Of a stretch of DNA of 64,000 bases, positions 1 through 8,435 are shown one piece after another. The stretch covers positions 34,940 through 98,939 of the forward strand of contig CALWGC010000005.1 of NCBI GenBank assembly GCA_944378105.1, given 5' to 3'. Source of the DNA: an uncultured Clostridia bacterium (GTDB lineage Bacteria > Bacillota > Clostridia > Lachnospirales > Anaerotignaceae). A model generated the notes under the pieces. It saw only the letters and a program-made list of their open reading frames with translations, ran no database searches and was not told the origin of the DNA. The position numbers and the translations under genes are program-made. Each line of letters begins with the position of its first letter. Positions within the stretch are counted from its first letter, which is position 1.

Positions 1-1
1 T

Positions 2-1084
2 GCCCCACCCATCATGGGGGCCGTGGGCTTTGTGATGGCAGAATTCCTTGGCGTTAGCTATACAAAAGTCATGATTGCTGCTGCCATTCCCGCCTTTTTG
101 TATTACTTAACGCTGTTGTTTTCGGTGCACTTTGAAGCAAAGAAATTGGGCCTGAAAGGTCTTTCCAAAGAAAACATTCCAGACGCGTTGGTGGTGTTAA
201 AAACAAGAGGTCACCTGATTTTACCTTTGGTGGTGCTGATGGTGATGATGTTTATGGGTTATACACCGTTATATGCGGCTGTGGCTGCCATTTTTGCCAC
301 CGTCATCGCTTCTTGGTTTCGAAAAGAAACGAGAATGTATCCAACCACCATTTTGCAGGCTACCGTCGAAGGGGCCAGAGGCGCCATCAGCGTTGGCGTT
401 AGCTGTGTCATCATCGGTGTCATCATCGGTACCGTTTCTTTGACCGGTTTGGGGTTAAACTTTGGTTATATTGTGCTGCGGGTGGTTGGCGAAGGCCAGT
501 TGCTTTTGGGCGGCTTGATGGTAATGATTATGAGCACCATTTTGGGCATGGGCGTGCCAGGTGTGGCCGCTTATGTCATTGTGGCGGCTGTGGCTGTGCC
601 GGTACTGCAAAACGTGGGTGCCATCCCCATGTCGGCCCATATGTTCTGCTTGATTTATGCTTGCCTTTCCAACATTACGCCACCGGTTGCCATGAGTAGC
701 TATGTGGCCAGCGGCATTGCCGATTCCAACCAGACCAAAACGTCCCTCATTGCCGTGAAATTAGGGTTGACCGGCTTTATTTTGCCTTTCTTCTTCCTCA
801 ATAACCCGGTGCTTTTGATTGGTACCGTGGAAGGTATTGGCGCCTTGGAAACGCTGCAGGCCTTTGTGACGGCAAGCCTTGGTGTCATTGCTTTGTCGGC
901 GGCGCTGCAGGGTATGATGTTGAAAAAATGCAATATCGTCGAACGGGTCATTTTGTTGGCCGCCGCTGTGTTAGCCATTGATCCGGGCACCATTACAGAC
1001 TTGTTGGCTGTGGCCGGGTTTGTGCTGGTACTGATTTTCCAAAAAGTAACGATGATGCGGCAAAAAGCCACCGTTTCGGAATAA
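2..1084 (+). CDS. TRAP transporter fused permease, C-terminal part (partial)
   Basis: The 5' end lies outside the window; the frame is open from base 2. The visible 360 residues begin with the APPIMG...MAEFLG motif that is typical of the large membrane subunit of TRAP transporters, and they continue as hydrophobic helices with GLG and GMGVPG-like turns. TRAP permeases use a sodium gradient to import organic acids delivered by a binding protein. Because the next gene is a TAXI-type binding protein, this is probably a fused small plus large (4TM/12TM) permease. The ribosome binding site of the binding-protein gene follows about 15 bases after the stop, so the two are one operon. The substrate is not visible from sequence; the dehydrogenase two genes down suggests a carboxylic acid. 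Confidence 0.9.
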   Translation, partial: APPIMGAVGFVMAEFLGVSYTKVMIAAAIPAFLYYLTLLFSVHFEAKKLGLKGLSKENIPDALVVLKTRGHLILPLVVLMVMMFMGYTPLYAAVAAIFATVIASWFRKETRMYPTTILQATVEGARGAISVGVSCVIIGVIIGTVSLTGLGLNFGYIVLRVVGEGQLLLGGLMVMIMSTILGMGVPGVAAYVIVAAVAVPVLQNVGAIPMSAHMFCLIYACLSNITPPVAMSSYVASGIADSNQTKTSLIAVKLGLTGFILPFFFLNNPVLLIGTVEGIGALETLQAFVTASLGVIALSAALQGMMLKKCNIVERVILLAAAVLAIDPGTITDLLAVAGFVLVLIFQKVTMMRQKATVSE

Positions 1085-1112
1085 CAAAAGAGTGAAAAGG
1101 AGAGAGGAATTT

Positions 1113-2165
1113 ATGAAACGACTTGTAACGATGCTGGCGATTTTGACCATGGGGGTATCACTGCTTTCCGGCTGTGCTTCCACCACCCAAGAAGGGGCCA
1201 GCGAAGGTGCAACGGAAAGCACCGAAAGCACCGAAACGGCCACAGAAGGCGAAGAAACTGCTTCCGCCTCCGGCGATGTGGTGACCATCAACTTCCCAAC
1301 GGCTGCCACCACTGGCGCCGTATATCCACTGGGCAGCGCCATTGCCAACCTTTGGAACACCCAATTGGATAACGTGCGCGCCAGCGCGCAAGCCTCCAAC
1401 GGCGGCGTGGAAAACTTGAACCTCATTGCCGACGGCCAGGCGCAAATGGGTGTGGCTGTGACCAGTATCATGTATGAATCTTACCATGGCACTGGCACCT
1501 TTGAAGGCCGCCCCAACGAAGATCTGCGGGTTTTGGCCGGACTTTACTATAATCCAAACCAGGTAGTTGTCAGCGAAGAAAGCGGCATCACCTCTCTTTC
1601 GGAACTGAAAGGCAAAAACTTTGCCCCAGGCTCTGCCGGTGGTACCAGTGAAGTGGAAACCAGAATCCACCTGACGGCCCTTGGCATGAATTATCCCGAT
1701 GACATCAAAGCCCAGTTTGTAGGCTTCACCGAAGCCACTGACTTGCTGCGCAATAAACAGTTGGACGGCGCTTGGATCATGGCCGGTGTGCCGACGGCAG
1801 CCGTAACGGAAATCACCTCCACCGCCGGCGGGAAACTCATCGGTATGGATGAAAGCTTGATTGAACAGTTGAAAGAAGAATATCCTTGGTATGCCGAATA
1901 CACCATTCCTGCTGGCACCTATGACGGTCAGGACGAAGATATTTTGACTTCTGCCATCAAAATTACCCTTTGCACCACCGCCGATTTGGATGCCGATACG
2001 GTGTATAACCTGACCAAAACCTTCTGGGAAAACATCGATACCTTGGCAGAAACCAACAGCGTGTTAAAAGGGGTAACGGTGGAAGATGCTGTGACCGACT
2101 TGGCCGGACTGCCACTGCATGAAGGGGCAGAACGCTACTACAAAGAAATTGGCGTGTTGGAATAA
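1113..2165 (+). CDS. TAXI family TRAP transporter solute-binding lipoprotein
   Basis: 350 residues. The N-terminus is a lipoprotein signal: basic start, hydrophobic stretch, then the lipobox LLSGC, so the protein should be anchored outside the membrane. A low-complexity Ser/Thr/Glu linker follows (about residues 24-55), then the TAXI ligand-binding fold with TTGAVYPLGSAIANLW near its start, the usual TAXI signature. The ATG at 1113 is chosen because GGAGAGAGG sits 5-13 bases upstream; a GTG at 1092 has no comparable site. It captures the substrate for the permease just upstream. Confidence 0.93.
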   Translation: MKRLVTMLAILTMGVSLLSGCASTTQEGASEGATESTESTETATEGEETASASGDVVTINFPTAATTGAVYPLGSAIANLWNTQLDNVRASAQASNGGVENLNLIADGQAQMGVAVTSIMYESYHGTGTFEGRPNEDLRVLAGLYYNPNQVVVSEESGITSLSELKGKNFAPGSAGGTSEVETRIHLTALGMNYPDDIKAQFVGFTEATDLLRNKQLDGAWIMAGVPTAAVTEITSTAGGKLIGMDESLIEQLKEEYPWYAEYTIPAGTYDGQDEDILTSAIKITLCTTADLDADTVYNLTKTFWENIDTLAETNSVLKGVTVEDAVTDLAGLPLHEGAERYYKEIGVLE

Positions 2166-2189
2166 ACCGACAGAAAGGGAGATTGTTCC

Positions 2190-3161
2190 ATGATTCAAAT
2201 TGGTTTGACCGGGGTCTACTTTGACGGCGCCAAAAAGGCGTTGATGGAAAACGTGCCAGAAGGCTATGAAATCACCTTTGTAAACGGCCCCGAAGAATAT
2301 GACAAGCTGGCCCATGTAAGCTATATCATCAACCGTCTGGCGGTGGATTCCCAAATTTTTTATGCCGCCAAGGAACTGAAGCTGTTGCAAAAATGGGGCG
2401 CAGGCTTTGACGATTGTGACATTCGTCTGGCCGGCAGTTTGGGCATCCCTGTGGCCAACTGCCCCGGCGTCAACTCCCGCCCGGTGGCGGAGCTGGCCCT
2501 GATGCATATGCTCAGTGTCTATCGAAACCTCATTGCTATCAATCGCAATTTGAAAGAAGGCAAATGGCCCAAGAGCGAATTTTTTGGCCGCTCTTACATG
2601 ATCTACGGCAAAACCGTAGGTATCGTGGGCTTGGGCAACATTGGGAAAAAAGTGGCCCAGATGGTGACGGCTTTGGGCGCCCATGTGCAGTATTATGACA
2701 TTGTGCGCCAGTGGGAGCAGGAAGCCCAGTTTGGCTATGACTTTGTGCCCTTTGAACAGCTGATTCAAACGTCGGACATCATTTCCATCCATTGCCCGCA
2801 AAAAGAGGATACCATCGACATGTTCTCCGATGCGGAATTTGCCCAGATGAAGAAAACAGCCGTTTTGATTAACACCGCCCGTGGCCCCATCGTCAACCAA
2901 GACGCCTTGTTAAAAGCCTTGACCACGGGGCAGATTTTGGGGGCCGGCATGGATAACTTCAATGAAGAACCCCTGCCTGCCAACCATCCGTTGCTGCTGT
3001 TGCCCAATGTGTCGGCCACGGCCCACGCCGGTGGCAACACGGCCGATAACGACATCAACATGGTGCAATATTGCTACAGCAATATTGTGAACTTTGAAAA
3101 TGGCCGCCCCTTCAACAGTGAACGAGATTTGCTCAATGCCCAATATTTGGTGAAAAAATAA
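2190..3161 (+). CDS. D-isomer-specific 2-hydroxyacid dehydrogenase
   Basis: 323 residues, normal length for the family. The NAD-binding Rossmann motif VGIVGLGNIG lies near residue 150. The conserved catalytic arginine is in NTARGPIVN, the glutamate in DNFNEEPL and the histidine in ATAHAG. The enzyme should reduce a 2-oxo acid to the D-2-hydroxy acid or the reverse. It follows the TRAP binding-protein gene by 24 bases with its own AAAGGGAGA ribosome binding site, so it probably works on the imported acid. A strong terminator ends the operon right after it. The exact substrate (glycerate, lactate, phosphoglycerate-like) cannot be read from sequence. Confidence 0.92.
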   Translation: MIQIGLTGVYFDGAKKALMENVPEGYEITFVNGPEEYDKLAHVSYIINRLAVDSQIFYAAKELKLLQKWGAGFDDCDIRLAGSLGIPVANCPGVNSRPVAELALMHMLSVYRNLIAINRNLKEGKWPKSEFFGRSYMIYGKTVGIVGLGNIGKKVAQMVTALGAHVQYYDIVRQWEQEAQFGYDFVPFEQLIQTSDIISIHCPQKEDTIDMFSDAEFAQMKKTAVLINTARGPIVNQDALLKALTTGQILGAGMDNFNEEPLPANHPLLLLPNVSATAHAGGNTADNDINMVQYCYSNIVNFENGRPFNSERDLLNAQYLVKK

Positions 3162-3185
3162 AAAAACTTCGTTTTTTCAAAAAAG

Positions 3186-3230
3186 ATAGCAGGAAATCCT
3201 GAAAAAAGGATTCCTGCTATTTTATTTTTT
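3186..3230 (+). terminator. Intrinsic terminator after the TRAP-dehydrogenase operon
   Basis: Arms ATAGCAGGAAATCC (3186-3199) and GGATTCCTGCTAT (3208-3220) pair, followed by a T-rich run. Confidence 0.9.
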
Positions 3231-3243
3231 AGGGAAACGGTTT

Positions 3244-3309
3244 TTTTCTGTACAACAAACAGAAAACTGAAATTTCAGATTTCTGTTGACGCAGTCTGGC
3301 GTTTTCTGT
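3244..3309. promoter_or_regulatory. Array of TTTCTGT half-sites around the gntR promoter (probable operator)
   Basis: Four copies of (T/A)TTTCTGT occur: TTTTCTGT at 3244-3251, its complement ACAGAAAA at 3259-3266, ATTTCTGT at 3279-3286 and TTTTCTGT at 3302-3309. The middle pair forms a 28-base palindrome (3259-3286, 13 of 14 positions match) whose right end touches the -35 box. This is what a self-repressing GntR protein would need; the binding protein is inferred, not shown. Confidence 0.65.
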
Positions 3310-3315
3310 TATGCT
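3286..3315 (+). promoter_or_regulatory. Probable sigma-A promoter of gntR operon
   Basis: -35 TTGACG at 3286-3291, and TTATGC/TATGCT at 3309-3315 at 17-18 base spacing. Transcription would start near 3320, giving a leader of about 98 bases. Confidence 0.65.
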
Positions 3316-3324
3316 GTAACTGTA

Positions 3325-3401
3325 CCGGTCGATGGGTGACCGGGAATTTGGTTTGATTCCGACGGAACCATCTGGACCATCCCCTTCCGTCGGAGTCAAA
3401 C
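3325..3401 (+). promoter_or_regulatory. Two-hairpin 5' leader of the gntR operon
   Basis: First hairpin: CCGGTC (3325-3330) pairs with GACCGG (3338-3343). Second hairpin: 3351-3367 pairs along its full 17 bases with 3385-3401 (one U-G wobble), loop 3368-3384. The second stem ends two bases before the AAGGAG ribosome binding site (3404-3409) of gntR. There is no T run, so it is not a terminator. It could hide or expose the ribosome binding site, stabilise the mRNA, or serve as a DNA operator. I do not recognise a known riboswitch class. Confidence 0.6.
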
Positions 3402-3417
3402 AAAAGGAGCGATTGAT

Positions 3418-4128
3418 TTGGAAAAAATCGAAGTGACCAGTTTAAATACATTGGTCTATCAGTCGTTGAAACAGCAGATCATGGAAAACCGTCTTCGGCC
3501 CAAGGAGCGGTTAGAAATCGGCGCTTTGGCCCAAGCCCTTGGAGTCAGCAAAACGCCGGTATTAAACGCGTTAAAGGCATTGGAAAAAGACGGTTATGTG
3601 GAAATACGCCAGCGCAGCGGCACCTTTGTGCGCAGCCACACCCCCGAAGAGGTGGAGGCCATTTTCCGGTTTCGCTTGGCACTGGAAAAAGAAGCGGCGG
3701 CGCTGACCATAGGGGCTTTGACCGAAGCAGACATCGCGCCCATCGAAGCAGGGCTTTTGGCGCAAAAAGTTATGTTTTTGCAGGAGCAGGAAGCAGGCGA
3801 TGTGGAGGCCTTTTTTTGTTTGGAGGAACAGCTGCACCAGCTATGGGTGGGCCGATGCCCGGCCATTGTGCGGGGAGAGCTGGAGAATTTGGTGGATTTG
3901 ACCAAGCGGCTGCGGCGGCTACAGCTGTCGGACTGCTTGGAACAAAAAGGAAAAAAGGCATTTTTGGATCAGGAAATGGATGTGCATTTGGCCATGATTG
4001 CTGCCGTGCGAAGGAAGGACTTATCTGGGCTTCAGGCGGCCTTGGAGCAGGATGTGACCACCACGTGCAGGCAGATTTTGGCAGGCGGAAGGGAGGAACG
4101 GACAGATGGAAGCAGTATTACACAGTGA
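3418..4128 (+). CDS. GntR family (FadR-like) transcriptional regulator
   Basis: 236 residues. N-terminal winged helix (LVYQSLKQQI, then LAQALGVSKTPVLNALKALEKDGYV) and a C-terminal all-helical FCD-type ligand domain (EAIFRFRLALEKEAA onward, with histidines that usually hold a metal ion). The start is a TTG with AAGGAG eight bases before it. It overlaps the aminotransferase gene by 23 bases, so it is co-transcribed with the enzymes it most likely controls. Organic acids are common effectors for this subfamily. The repeated TTTCTGT sites upstream are its likely target. Confidence 0.9.
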   Translation: MEKIEVTSLNTLVYQSLKQQIMENRLRPKERLEIGALAQALGVSKTPVLNALKALEKDGYVEIRQRSGTFVRSHTPEEVEAIFRFRLALEKEAAALTIGALTEADIAPIEAGLLAQKVMFLQEQEAGDVEAFFCLEEQLHQLWVGRCPAIVRGELENLVDLTKRLRRLQLSDCLEQKGKKAFLDQEMDVHLAMIAAVRRKDLSGLQAALEQDVTTTCRQILAGGREERTDGSSITQ

Positions 4129-5437
4129 GCTGAAAAAGAAATATCCCGTTGTAGACCATGCCGAGGGCATGTATGTCTATGACACGGCAGGAAACCGTTA
4201 TTTGGATTGTGCCGCCGGCATTGCCGTGGCCAACATTGGCCACAGCGTTCCGGAAGTGTTACAGGCCATGGAAGTGCAGATGAAAAAAACCACCTTTGCC
4301 TATGGTGGTACCTTCACCAGCGAGGCCAGAGAGCGCCTGGCCCAACAGATCATTGCCATGGCCCCCAAGGGGATGAGCCGGGTGTTTTTCTGCTCCGGCG
4401 GGTCGGAGGCCATGGAGTCGGTGATTAAAATTGCCAGACAGTATCAGTTGGAGCGGGGTTGCCCCTCCAAATATAAAATCATCTCCCGTTGGCAAAGCTA
4501 TCACGGCAATACCATTGCCACCTTGGCCATGGGCGGGCGCCCTTCCTGGCGGGAGGCCTTTGACGCCTGTATGCCAAAGGCTTGCCATATTGCCCCTTGC
4601 AACTGCTATCGCTGTCCTTTTGGGCTTGCCTATGGCAGTTGTGGATTGCAATGCGCCAAAGAACTAGAACGGACCATTTTGTATGAAGGAGCCGATACCA
4701 TTGCGGCCTTTGTGCTGGAGCCTGTCATTGGCACAACGGCGGCGGCTGCGATCCCTCCGGCAGACTATATCCAGGAAGTCAAACGCATTTGCGAAGCCTA
4801 TGATATTTTGTTTTGTGTGGATGAAGTGATCACCGGCTTTGGCCGCACCGGCAAAAACTTTGCCGTGGACCATTTTGGCATCACGCCGGATATCATGGGG
4901 GTGGCCAAGGGTCTGGGCTGTGGTTATATGCCCATGGGGGCGGCCATTGTCCATGAAAAAATCGTTGCGGCCATGGAAGCAGGCAGCGGCCAAGGCGGCC
5001 ATTTATTCACCTTTGCGGCCAACCCCTTAGCCTGTGCAGCGGCCAGTGCGGCCATGACCTATTTACAGGAACACCATTTGGTGGAGCGGTGTGCCAAGAT
5101 GGGCGCACTGTTCTTAGAAAAACTGAAAACCTTAGAAACCTTGCCTTTCGTGGGCCAGGTGCGGGGCATCGGCATGATGTATGGCGTGGAATTTGTGGCA
5201 GACAAAGAAACCAAGGCGCCTTTGCCCAATGAAGTGGCCATCTCCAGCCGGGTGGCAGCCTATTGCTTTAGCCATGGGCTGATGGTGACTGCCGGCGTGC
5301 AAGGCTGTGCCGATGGCCGCCATGGCGAGGCCATGCAGATTGCGCCACCTTTTATCATCACCGAAGAAGAGATGGACTTTGTGGTTTCCACCTTGCAGGA
5401 GGCCATTTTGGCTGTGGCAGAGGAGGTACAAAAATGA
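4106..5437 (+). CDS. Class III aminotransferase (PLP-dependent)
   Basis: 443 residues. Fold-type I, class III features: CAAGIAVANIGHS near the start, FFCSGGSEAMESVIK for the phosphate-binding region, FCVDEVITGFGRTGK for the cofactor-holding Asp, and Lys268 in GVAKGLGCGY as the probable PLP lysine. It would move an amino group between an amine or amino acid and a 2-oxo acid; substrate class (4-aminobutyrate, ornithine, beta-alanine, other) is not decidable here. A Cys-rich stretch (CHIAPCNCYRCPFG, about residues 162-175) is unusual for generic members. It overlaps gntR upstream and the LarA-like gene downstream by 4 bases. Confidence 0.9.
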   Translation: MEAVLHSELKKKYPVVDHAEGMYVYDTAGNRYLDCAAGIAVANIGHSVPEVLQAMEVQMKKTTFAYGGTFTSEARERLAQQIIAMAPKGMSRVFFCSGGSEAMESVIKIARQYQLERGCPSKYKIISRWQSYHGNTIATLAMGGRPSWREAFDACMPKACHIAPCNCYRCPFGLAYGSCGLQCAKELERTILYEGADTIAAFVLEPVIGTTAAAAIPPADYIQEVKRICEAYDILFCVDEVITGFGRTGKNFAVDHFGITPDIMGVAKGLGCGYMPMGAAIVHEKIVAAMEAGSGQGGHLFTFAANPLACAAASAAMTYLQEHHLVERCAKMGALFLEKLKTLETLPFVGQVRGIGMMYGVEFVADKETKAPLPNEVAISSRVAAYCFSHGLMVTAGVQGCADGRHGEAMQIAPPFIITEEEMDFVVSTLQEAILAVAEEVQK

Positions 5438-6744
5438 TTTATTCGTTGCAAGAAGAAAACGGCTTTGCCGTATACCGGGATTTGGATGAAAACAGAACCA
5501 TTTCCATTCCCAAAGACCATTGCATGGGACTTTTTGAAGCCGGGGACCCACCGGCGGTCAAAGGAAAAAGCGTCTATCTGGAAGCCCTTTGCCAGCCGGA
5601 AGACGGCCTGCCGCTTCGGACATTGGCCGAGATGAAAAAAGCCAAAACGGCGGCCGTCATCATCTCCGACATCACCCGACAGGTACCCACGGCCAAAGTG
5701 GCGCCCCAGTTGGTGGAAGAGCTGGTGGCAGGGGGCGTGCCCTTATCGGGGATTACGTTTTTTGTGGCCCTGGGGGTACACCGGCCGGCCACGGAAGAAG
5801 AAATGCGCCTTTTTTTGGGCGAGGAACTCTATGGCAAAGTGGCCATCGAAAACCACGAACCCTATGACGAAGCGGCGCTGATCGACCTGGGCGTTACCCA
5901 GCGGGGTACACCGGTCAAAGTCAACAAAAAAGCCTATCTTTGCGATATCAAAATCACCATCGGGAAAGTGGAGTTGCACGAAATGGCCGGTTTTTCCGGC
6001 GGCAGAAAATCCATCCTGCCCGGCGTTTCTTCCGAAGAAACCATCCTGGTCAACCATCGCCCGGAAATGATTTTTTCTCCCGGCACCGGGGCCGGAAAAT
6101 TGGAAGAAAACCCCATCCATGAGGATATGCTGGAAACGGCCAAGCTATTTGGCGTTCATTTTTCCATCAATTTTGTGGTCAATAACAGCGGGGAAGTGGC
6201 CGGGGTCTTTGGCGGCTCCCTAGAAGGCAGCCACCGGGCCGCCGTGGCCTTTTTGCGCCGCTTTGTGGATGTGAAACTGCCAAAGGCGCCGGATATTGCC
6301 GTCATTTGCCCAGGCCAGCCTCTCAGCTGCGATTTATATCAGGGCGTCAAAGCCCTCATTGCCATGCAGCATGTGCTGCGGCCCGACACGGTGGTGGTGC
6401 TCTATGGCGCCTTTCCGGAAGGCATGAACTCCGTGGATTTTCCAAAGCCGCTGCAATTGTTTGAGGACCTGGACGAGGCCAAGGCCTATACCATTGCCAA
6501 CTATCGGATTCAAATGGATCACACTTTGCCAATAATAGACTTGCTAAAAAGAGAAATTCGCGTTATAGTATGTACAGAGGGAGTTTCGGCGACGGAAATT
6601 CGACAAATCCGAATGTCCCCCGTGCCCAAACTGGACGAGGCGCTGCAGCAGGCCTATACCCTCTGCGGCAAGGCAAAGCCTCAAGTGGCATTTTGCCCAC
6701 ACCCTCAAAAGGCTGTGCTGACCTTGGCAGAGCCAAAAGAATAA
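5434..6744 (+). CDS. LarA-type nickel-dependent racemase
   Basis: 436 residues, usual length for the LarA family. His116 (GVHRP), His182 (VELHEMAG), Lys192 (GGRKSILPG) and His208 (LVNHRPE) have exactly the spacing of His108, His174, Lys184 and His200 of Lactobacillus plantarum lactate racemase, which are the two catalytic bases, the lysine that carries the nickel-pincer cofactor, and a nickel ligand. It should therefore racemise or epimerise a 2-hydroxy acid. Many LarA homologues act on acids other than lactate. No larB, larC or larE for cofactor synthesis is in the window. Start ATG overlaps the aminotransferase stop. Confidence 0.88.
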   Translation: MIYSLQEENGFAVYRDLDENRTISIPKDHCMGLFEAGDPPAVKGKSVYLEALCQPEDGLPLRTLAEMKKAKTAAVIISDITRQVPTAKVAPQLVEELVAGGVPLSGITFFVALGVHRPATEEEMRLFLGEELYGKVAIENHEPYDEAALIDLGVTQRGTPVKVNKKAYLCDIKITIGKVELHEMAGFSGGRKSILPGVSSEETILVNHRPEMIFSPGTGAGKLEENPIHEDMLETAKLFGVHFSINFVVNNSGEVAGVFGGSLEGSHRAAVAFLRRFVDVKLPKAPDIAVICPGQPLSCDLYQGVKALIAMQHVLRPDTVVVLYGAFPEGMNSVDFPKPLQLFEDLDEAKAYTIANYRIQMDHTLPIIDLLKREIRVIVCTEGVSATEIRQIRMSPVPKLDEALQQAYTLCGKAKPQVAFCPHPQKAVLTLAEPKE

Positions 6745-6841
6745 AGCATGTCTACCCCCAATGGAACGCTTTATTCCGAAAAACAAATTTGTCCTCCTTT
6801 CGGCAAAAAGGAGACACCCCGCTGCAATGGCGTGGCGGGAT

Positions 6842-6876
6842 AAAAGGCCAAAAAGCAATCGCTTTTTGGCCTTTTT
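6842..6876. terminator. Bidirectional terminator between the racemase gene and proC
   Basis: AAAAGGCCAAAAAGC (6842-6856) and GCTTTTTGGCCTTTTT (6861-6876) with a 4-base loop; A and T runs on both sides serve both convergent genes. Confidence 0.9.
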
Positions 6877-6892
6877 CCGTGGGGTAAAAACT

Positions 6893-7702
6893 TTATTTTC
6901 CGTTTTGAATGCGTAAGTCTTTGGCCAATACGGCATCAAAGGCTTTTGTGATGGTCGCTTCAAAGCGGTTGTCTTCCAAGGCTGCCACGCCTTCGATGGT
7001 GGTGCCGCCGGGGGAACAAACTTGGTCGATGAGGGACCAGGGGTGTTCGCCGCTTTGTAAAATCATTTCGGCGCTGCCCCGCACGGCGCTGGCGGCAATT
7101 TCCAGGGCCTGTGCCTTGGGCATACCGGCTTTTTGGGCGGCCCGGGCCAAGGCGTCCATGTAAAGATAGGCAAAGGCCGGGGCAGAACCTGCCAGGACGG
7201 TAAAAATGCTGAACATATTTTCCGGTAACACCGTTACGGTGCCGGTGCTTTCAAATAACCGAAGGACCAGGTCTTTTTGTGCTTCGCTCACCTGCCTGCC
7301 AAAGCAGCAGCCATTGGTGGAGGCGCCGATTTTGGCGTTGATGTTTGGCATAATCCGCACATAAGGCCGCTCTGCGCCCAGATGGCTTTCCAGGTAAGAG
7401 AGGGTTTTTCCGGCGGCAATGGAGATGATTAACGGCGTTTCTCCTTCCAGCTCTTTTGCCAAATCCGTCACAAGATTATCTAAAATGTGAGGCTTTACAG
7501 CCAACACCAACACATCGGCGCCCTGCAACAGTTCCTTTCGGCTGTTGGCCACTCCAATGCCCAACGATTCTTGCAGTGGTTTGGTGTGGGTGGTGCTGGT
7601 GGCATAGACCATAATTTCTTTTGATGTATTTTCATTCTTTTTCACCATCCCCCGGATGATGGCGCTGGCCATGTTTCCGGCCCCTAAAAATGCGTATTTC
7701 AT
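6893..7702 (-). CDS. proC: Pyrroline-5-carboxylate reductase
   Basis: 269 residues. N-terminal NAD(P)-binding motif AFLGAGNMASAI, middle LVLAVKPH, and the C-terminal signature SPGGTTIEGVAALE place it in the ProC family, which makes proline from pyrroline-5-carboxylate using NAD(P)H. AAAAGGAGG lies 7 bases before the ATG. It is a single gene, convergent with the racemase operon and divergent from the transhydrogenase operon. Confidence 0.96.
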   Translation of the reverse strand: MKYAFLGAGNMASAIIRGMVKKNENTSKEIMVYATSTTHTKPLQESLGIGVANSRKELLQGADVLVLAVKPHILDNLVTDLAKELEGETPLIISIAAGKTLSYLESHLGAERPYVRIMPNINAKIGASTNGCCFGRQVSEAQKDLVLRLFESTGTVTVLPENMFSIFTVLAGSAPAFAYLYMDALARAAQKAGMPKAQALEIAASAVRGSAEMILQSGEHPWSLIDQVCSPGGTTIEGVAALEDNRFEATITKAFDAVLAKDLRIQNGK

Positions 7703-7826
7703 GCAAAAAACCTCCTTTTGTTTTCTTTGGTTGCGCTTGTGAAAAGTGTAGCAGCTTTATCCCAATTTTGCAACCAAAAAACGGCAGTTTGCCCAATGAA
7801 AAAATATGCAGTTTTTCGGTCAAAGG

Positions 7827-7855
7827 TTGCAATTTCTTGAAGGTTATGATAAAAT
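7827..7855 (+). promoter_or_regulatory. Probable promoter of the stnABC-like operon
   Basis: TTGCAA (7827-7832), 17-base spacer, TAAAAT (7850-7855), 50 bases before the first start codon. Confidence 0.7.
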
Positions 7856-7904
7856 TTTTCTATTAAACTTGCCACAATCGGGGGACAAAAGGAGATGTGA
7901 ACAC

Positions 7905-8435
7905 ATGAAAATCAACTGCAACTGTGTGCAGGCGAGTAAAACCGCTTTGCAGCAGCAGGGCATCGACCCGGAAAAAATGGAAGACGTGCTGAGCCACTAT
8001 GCCGATAAAGAAGGCGCGCTCATCACCATCTTGCAGCAGGCTCAGGATATCTATGGATACCTGCCTGTGGAACTGTTAAACTACATTGCGCTGCGGACCG
8101 GCAACAAACCGGCGAAGGTTCTTGGGGTAGCAACCTTCTATGCCCAGTTCCGTCTGGCACCAATGGGAAAATATCTGATCATGCTCTGTAAAGGCACCGC
8201 CTGCCATGTCAACGGCGCCAACGCCATCGAAGAAGCCATCTGCGATACCTTGGGCATCCAAGAAGGCGAAACGACGGCAGACGGTTTATTTACACTGAAC
8301 AATGTGGCCTGCCTGGGGTGCTGCTCCCTTTCGCCTGTGATGATGATTAACGGCGAAACCTACGGCACGCTGACACCGGACAAAGCAAGAAGCATCCTTG
8401 CTTCTATCCAGCAAAAGGAGGCCGAGGCAAAATGA
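7905..8435 (+). CDS. stnA: NuoE-like [2Fe-2S] subunit of a bifurcating transhydrogenase (StnA-like)
   Basis: 176 residues. Helical N-terminus (EGALITILQQAQDIYGYLP) then a thioredoxin-like fold holding one [2Fe-2S] cluster: CKGTAC...CLGCC supplies the four cysteines. This is the small subunit found with NuoF-like flavoproteins in complex I, HydABC hydrogenases and Stn. The ATG at 7905 has AAAGGAGATG before it. It overlaps the next gene by 4 bases. The Stn assignment rests on the third gene of the operon being a NuoG-GltD fusion. Confidence 0.88.
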   Translation: MKINCNCVQASKTALQQQGIDPEKMEDVLSHYADKEGALITILQQAQDIYGYLPVELLNYIALRTGNKPAKVLGVATFYAQFRLAPMGKYLIMLCKGTACHVNGANAIEEAICDTLGIQEGETTADGLFTLNNVACLGCCSLSPVMMINGETYGTLTPDKARSILASIQQKEAEAK

